Assembly (NCBI RefSeq): GCF_000332315.1 | Contig: NZ_KB235941.1 | Location: forward strand, 1,096,106 to 1,131,934 | Length of the DNA: 35,829 nt | Reading direction: 5' to 3' | From: Prochlorothrix hollandica PCC 9006 = CALU 1027 | Lineage (GTDB): Bacteria; Cyanobacteriota; Cyanobacteriia; Prochlorotrichales; Prochlorotrichaceae | In this document: in pieces, positions 34,561 through 35,829 of the stretch | Position numbering within the stretch: the stretch's first letter is position 1 | Layout: every line of letters begins with the position of its first letter | Made by a program: the position numbers and the translations under genes | Notes under the pieces: model-generated | What the model was told of the DNA's origin: nothing | Database searches by the model: none | What the model saw: the letters and a program-made list of their open reading frames with translations, nothing else

Positions 34561-35325
34561 GTGTCCTCTGAAAATCCCTCCCCATCCCCATCCCCATCCC
34601 CATCCTGCACTGCTGTCACCCCTTGGTCCACGGTTGCCCTGCCCGGTCGGTTTATTGTGCTAGAGGGGGGAGATGGCTGTGGCAAAACGACCCAAATCCA
34701 GTACCTTCAGCATTGGTTACGGCAGTCGGGTTGGCTGCCGCCGGGACGATCCCTGTGGCTGACCAAGGAGCCAGGGGGCACGGAGTTGGGGAGAACCCTA
34801 CGATCGCTGCTGCTGGATCCCCAAGCCCTGGGGGAAGCCCTGGCGGATCAAGGGGAATTGTTTCTGTATGGGGCCGATCGCGCCCAACATGTGCAAACGC
34901 TGTTACGGCCTTGGTTGGAGCAGGGGGACTGGGTGCTGTGCGATCGTTACGTCGGCTCCACGGTGGCCTACCAGGGCTATGGGCGGGGGCTGGATTTGGG
35001 GCTAATCCAACAAATCAATGATTTGGCCACGGGGGGACTGGAGGCGGATTTGACCCTGTGGCTGGATGTGGAGGTGAGCCAGTGTTGGCAGCGGCTACAA
35101 GGGCGAGGACAGGCCGATCGCATGGAAGCAGCCCAGGGGGATTTTGCTCACCGGGTGCGGCGGGGGTTTCTCGATTTAGCGGCCCAATACCCCGACTCCT
35201 GGGTGCGCATTGATGGGGAGGGGAGGGAAGCCATCGTGGCCCAACGGATCCAGCAGGTCGTCCAACGGTGGCTAGAGTCCAAGGCGCGGCTTCAGAGCCA
35301 TCCAGATAACCCGGAGCCAGGATGA
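34561..35325 (+). CDS. tmk: Thymidylate kinase Tmk
   Basis: The protein has 254 residues from GTG 34561. It phosphorylates dTMP to dTDP. The family core begins at about residue 31: FIVLEGGDGCGKTTQIQYL (P-loop), then LTKEPGGTELGRTLRSLLL, LFLYGADRAQHVQTLLRPWL, VLCDRYVGSTVAYQGYGRG (DR(Y/F) motif) and a LID-like region QGRGQADRMEAA, with arginine in the LID. About 30 extra N-terminal residues precede the core, including PSPSPSPS encoded by a CCATCC hexamer array. No ATG lies nearer the core, so the start is uncertain. The C-terminal RLQSHPDNPEPG is also a short extension. Upstream lies palindromic repeat copy 2. Confidence 0.96.
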   Translation: MSSENPSPSPSPSPSCTAVTPWSTVALPGRFIVLEGGDGCGKTTQIQYLQHWLRQSGWLPPGRSLWLTKEPGGTELGRTLRSLLLDPQALGEALADQGELFLYGADRAQHVQTLLRPWLEQGDWVLCDRYVGSTVAYQGYGRGLDLGLIQQINDLATGGLEADLTLWLDVEVSQCWQRLQGRGQADRMEAAQGDFAHRVRRGFLDLAAQYPDSWVRIDGEGREAIVAQRIQQVVQRWLESKARLQSHPDNPEPG

Positions 35326-35506
35326 CAGGCTGCGGGCGGAGGGACTAACAACATTGGCCAAAACCCCACGGATAAGCTGCTGGACTGACCAAACTTCTGC
35401 AAGGCTCAGGTTTCCATGGGTTAGGTTGAGATGGGAACCATTTTAGGTTCGTTGTCACCCCATCCCAGGGCGAAACCCAACAGCCCGTTTTGTAAGATCC
35501 CTTGTT

Positions 35507-35547
35507 GACATGCTCCCCGACCTAAAGGTGCGGGGAGGGCGCATGTC
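35507..35547. repeat. IS200/IS605-type terminal hairpin relic
   Basis: TTGTTGACATGCTCCCCGAC, CTAAAGGTGCGGGGAGG, GCGCATGTC: an inner CTCCCCG-ACCTAAAGGTG-CGGGGAG hairpin lies within an outer GACATG/CATGTC pair. The TTGACATGCTCCCC...CTAAAG...CGGGGA form is common at ends of IS200/IS605-family elements. No transposase or TnpB is present nearby. Confidence 0.5.
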
Positions 35548-35571
35548 AGGGTTGGGGGGGGTGCATCGTAG

Positions 35572-35637
35572 GGGCGAAGCATGGGCGGCAAAACTTGGGG
35601 CGATCACCCAGAGAATACCTGCGCCCATGCTTCGCCC
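35572..35637. repeat. Inverted repeat GGGCGAAGCATGGGCG, 16-bp arms
   Basis: GGGCGAAGCATGGGCG (35572-35587) is followed after 34 bases by its exact complement CGCCCATGCTTCGCCC (35622-35637). The flanks are CGTAGG and CCGTACC. This is a common interspersed palindrome in cyanobacterial genomes and has no assigned function. Confidence 0.85.
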
Positions 35638-35710
35638 GTACCCAAAATGGGGGCATTGACCTCCCCTGATTTCAATCCGATCCTGCCCCCCCCAATCGAC
35701 GAGATGCGCC

Positions 35711-35759
35711 CGACAGTGGGGCGCGGAGCGCCCCACTGTCCCGGCTTAAGGTGATACCC
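35711..35759. repeat. Palindromic repeat, copy 3 (GGGACAGTGGGGCGC family)
   Basis: CGACAGTGGGGCGCGGAGCG, CCCCACTGTCCCGGCTTAAG, GTGATACCC. The ACAGTGGGGCGC/GCGCCCCACTGT arms are perfect. The conserved 3' tail CCCGGCTTAAGxTGATACCC is shared with copy 1, but the 5' GGGACAAGATTAACG part is lacking. Confidence 0.8.
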
Positions 35760-35829
35760 ATTTTTTGAACCGTCTGGAACTCCACTGTATGCTCCCACTG
35801 TCGGCAAAAGCGGTTACGTTACGGGTATT

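Larger units (their letters stand above)
35326..35829. other. Gene-free right end, packed with interspersed repeats
   Basis: After tmk no gene is seen. At 35420-35482 lies a degenerate relative of the 135-bp repeat (GGTTAGGTTGAGATGGGAAC ... GGGCGAAACCCAAC). It is followed by the IS200/IS605-type hairpin (35507-35547), the GGGCGAAGCATGGGCG inverted repeat (35572-35637) and copy 3 of the palindromic repeat (35711-35759). The last 70 bases show nothing clear. Confidence 0.7.

Overview
The window looks like chromosomal DNA from a cyanobacterium, probably filamentous. The HIP1 octamer GCGATCGC and its GCGATCG/CGATCGC variants occur throughout. The proteins are of cyanobacterial type: a Ser/Thr kinase-FGE fusion, an Rpn/DUF2887 nuclease, a Uma2 nuclease and a SNF2 helicase. 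Interspersed palindromic repeats fill the intergenic spaces. Most of the window is GC-rich. The clear exception is one AT-rich gene (2041-5793), which was probably acquired horizontally. The genus cannot be fixed from the sequence alone.

Bases 1-10400 form a decayed defence island. An IS66-type element (transposase N-terminus at the left edge, terminal sequence at about 383) is inserted in a type III Mod-like adenine methyltransferase gene, so only the 3' part remains. Next come an intact AT-rich STAND NTPase with a PD-(D/E)XK-like N-terminus (Avs-like layout), a RelE/ParE-like domain fused to a UvrD-type helicase, the last 75 or so codons of a BrxL-like protease, an intact cysteine desulfurase, the last 120 or so codons of a DUF1156-type methylase, and a Uma2 nuclease. 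Three large defence genes survive only as 3' ends while the desulfurase, STAND and helicase genes are intact.

Bases 10400-18100 hold a gene-poor stretch with IS-end relics, a small S1-domain protein, a DUF58/TgpA-like transglutaminase pair, a tandem 177-bp repeat and a kinase-FGE fusion. The 3' end of that fusion has the codon pattern of a diversity-generating retroelement (DGR) target. Bases 18100-30000 carry mfd, a triple 135-bp repeat, an Rpn nuclease, queF, a SNF2 helicase, an unrecognised protein, a second cluster of the AAACCGGGGAT repeat family, and purF. Bases 30000-35829 carry purL, a multi-hairpin region that may be a stand-alone omega-RNA or IS200/IS605 relic, an FHA protein, a small unknown protein and tmk. 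Three copies of a palindromic GGGACAGTGGGGCGC element lie between these genes.

The housekeeping genes are purine synthesis (purL, purF), dTMP kinase, transcription-coupled repair (mfd) and queuosine synthesis (queF). The parts most worth a second look are the STAND nuclease with its decayed neighbours, the RelE-helicase fusion, the candidate DGR variable region and the hairpin cluster at 33000-33300.
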